Source: Rhizobium aethiopicum
GTDB lineage: Bacteria > Pseudomonadota > Alphaproteobacteria > Rhizobiales > Rhizobiaceae
Direction: 5' to 3'
Assembly (NCBI RefSeq): GCF_014197535.1
Contig: NZ_JACIFV010000013.1
Span: 1 to 64,000, forward strand
DNA length: 64,000 bases
Under the pieces are notes generated by a model. It did not search any database. It was not told the origin of the DNA and saw only the letters and a program-made list of their open reading frames with translations. Shown piece by piece: positions 62,843 to 64,000 of this stretch (position 1 is its first letter; each line of letters opens with the position of its first letter). The position numbers and the translations under genes were made by a program.

Positions 62843-64000
62843 TCACCCTGCGCGGCTAGCCAAGCGCCCTTCGATGGGCTCCGGCGAACCGAGTGCAAAG
62901 AAATCGTCGAAAGAGGCGATCGGAACCTGCTCGGTCAGTTTCGCGAGAAAGTCGTCCGATCCGAGCTCTTCCTCGATCGCCTCCACCTCAGCCGAAAGCG
63001 GCCGGTCGACGGTATAAAAGGCCGCATGTTTGCGCACGACGTCGTAGAGCATGCCGGCCACGCCCTTCGGTTCATCGCCGAGTATGTCGATCGCCTGGGC
63101 AGATAGCAGCGCCTCGAGTGCCGCGAGGCGCTTCAGCGCCTGCATCTGCCGCTCGAAGCGCTCGATGACCAGCGGCAGGAAGGCGGCCTCGTCCTCCAGG
63201 CCGGCCGCAACGACCAGCGACTGCGCCGAAACTGGACCTGACATCGACAGCACACGCGAGAAGATTTCGCCGGCAAGCTTGATGATCGGCCCGAAGCCGG
63301 TGGCAATCCGTCCCGGCGGCACCAGGTTGACCGGCAGGTCGCGCCGTTGGCCGTTGCCGAGAATGACGCAGCGGTTGAAGGCGTTGCGCGCCGCATGCGC
63401 CATGCAGAGTGCGGCCGATTCGAGCAGGATCGTCACATCGAGCGGAAGCGAACCGCCTGATGTCATCACCCGGCCCTCGACGACAACCGGATTGTCGTCC
63501 GAGCGTCCGGTGGCGGCAAGGATCTTGTGGCCGGTCGAAAGCAGATTTTCGATGACGGCGCCGAACACCTGGGCGATCATGCGCAGGCTGAGCGGATCCT
63601 GCACATGCGTTGCAACCGGCCAGTCCCATTCGTCCGAGGCGTTGCAGAGCCAGGCGCCGATCAGCGCCTCGCGCGCCGTGCCGACATGGCGGACCGCCTT
63701 CCATGGATCGCGGGAGGCGCCGAGCGCACCTGATGCCATCATCCCGGTCGCGAGCAGGATGCGGATCGAGGCCGCGGCATTTCGCGTCGTTTCCGCCGCC
63801 GCCGCAAAGCTCACCGCATTGACGCTGAGCGAGGCGAGACTGTCGCGCGGCGCCATCCGCACCGGTTCCAGTCCCGCTGCCCGGAAAGCGTCGGCCGCCT
63901 GCATCCGGTTGCCGCGGTAGACCGCTTCACCGACGCCGGTCAGCACCGCGCCGATCTGCCCCATCAGGCCGATATCGGCGCAGCCGATCGAGCCGGTGCG
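62843..64000 (-). CDS. HAL/PAL-family lyase lacking the MIO triad (5' end outside window)
   Basis: The C-terminal 385 residues of an aromatic amino acid lyase homologue; the frame is open to base 64000, so the start lies to the right. The first residues read GSIGCADIGLMG, which aligns with GSVGASGDLAPL of histidine ammonia-lyase, so Ala-Ser-Gly, which cyclises to the MIO cofactor, is Cys-Ala-Asp here. The later segment MAPRDSLASLSVNAVSFAAA replaces the HAL GLALLNG region, and the helical core (GMMASGALGASRDPWKAVRH, and TGHKILAATGRSDDNPVV with the NPxV) is kept. A lyase without MIO suits removal of a good leaving group such as trimethylamine from a histidine betaine, as ergothionase does. 138 bases separate it from the hydantoinase. 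Confidence 0.88.
   Translation of the reverse strand, partial: RTGSIGCADIGLMGQIGAVLTGVGEAVYRGNRMQAADAFRAAGLEPVRMAPRDSLASLSVNAVSFAAAAETTRNAAASIRILLATGMMASGALGASRDPWKAVRHVGTAREALIGAWLCNASDEWDWPVATHVQDPLSLRMIAQVFGAVIENLLSTGHKILAATGRSDDNPVVVEGRVMTSGGSLPLDVTILLESAALCMAHAARNAFNRCVILGNGQRRDLPVNLVPPGRIATGFGPIIKLAGEIFSRVLSMSGPVSAQSLVVAAGLEDEAAFLPLVIERFERQMQALKRLAALEALLSAQAIDILGDEPKGVAGMLYDVVRKHAAFYTVDRPLSAEVEAIEEELGSDDFLAKLTEQVPIASFDDFFALGSPEPIEGRLASRAG

Noticed and set aside
56907..64000. Canonical histidine utilisation (hutH/hutU)
   Set aside because: The lyase lacks the MIO triad, hutI/hutG are not present, and DUF917, hydantoinase and carbamoylase fit a different end of the pathway.

Overview
The window is about 64 kb of GC-rich alphaproteobacterial chromosome, most likely from a Rhizobium of the etli/leguminosarum type. 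Evidence: the sinorhizobial-type PmtA, RIME-like mosaic repeats, the alphaproteobacterial LexA box ahead of comM, and many linked housekeeping genes of rhizobial character (guaA, queG, uppP, NDUFA9-like, pyrF, pmtA, dnaN, rsmI-yraN, gshB, comM, cysK, dut, prfC, coaBC). This assignment rests on gene content only; no search was run.

Layout. 1-0.57 kb: 3' end of an IS110-family transposase and a palindromic repeat. 0.57-4.1 kb: small accessory enzymes (DHFR-like reductase, Tat-exported MBL-like protein, DsbA-like protein with a divergent LysR gene) and a GyrI-like gene remnant. 4.1-8.2 kb: guaA, an MTA/SAH nucleosidase coupled to a thioesterase, and a DUF2252 protein. 8.2-13.5 kb: an envelope iron-uptake-type operon (imelysin, di-heme oxidoreductase, second imelysin, DUF1513) with a mosaic repeat covering every canonical start codon of the di-heme gene. 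13.6-31 kb: housekeeping genes. 31-39.2 kb: cysK, two exporters, an Lrp regulator, a GNAT enzyme, two tandem paralogous exported proteins of unknown function, dut and prfC. 39.2-46 kb: a complete type I secretion operon (substrate, ABC transporter, HlyD adaptor) whose substrate has DUF5801-like repeats and no recognisable RTX nonapeptides. 46.5-56.9 kb: GFA protein, S10 peptidase-like protein, a GntR regulator with its MFS transporter and a 41-bp perfect palindrome, a 23-residue peptide gene with its own terminator, a class II amidotransferase, coaBC, and an SDR/LysR/MFS/VOC group.

56.9-64 kb (minus strand, running off the right edge): an ammonia-lyase homologue, an amidohydrolase of the hydantoinase type, an M20 N-carbamoyl hydrolase, a DUF917 protein, a TfoX-like protein and a urocanate hydratase homologue. 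This looks like histidine utilisation but is better explained as catabolism of a sulfur-containing or betaine histidine derivative, with (S-methyl-)ergothioneine the leading candidate. The lyase lacks the Ala-Ser-Gly triad that makes the MIO cofactor of histidine ammonia-lyase. The hydratase differs from HutU at conserved active-site segments. HutI and HutG are replaced by DUF917, hydantoinase and carbamoylase, which would give hydantoin propionate, then N-carbamoylglutamate, then glutamate. This is the most interesting system in the window.

No rRNA, tRNA, CRISPR array or complete insertion sequence was recognised.
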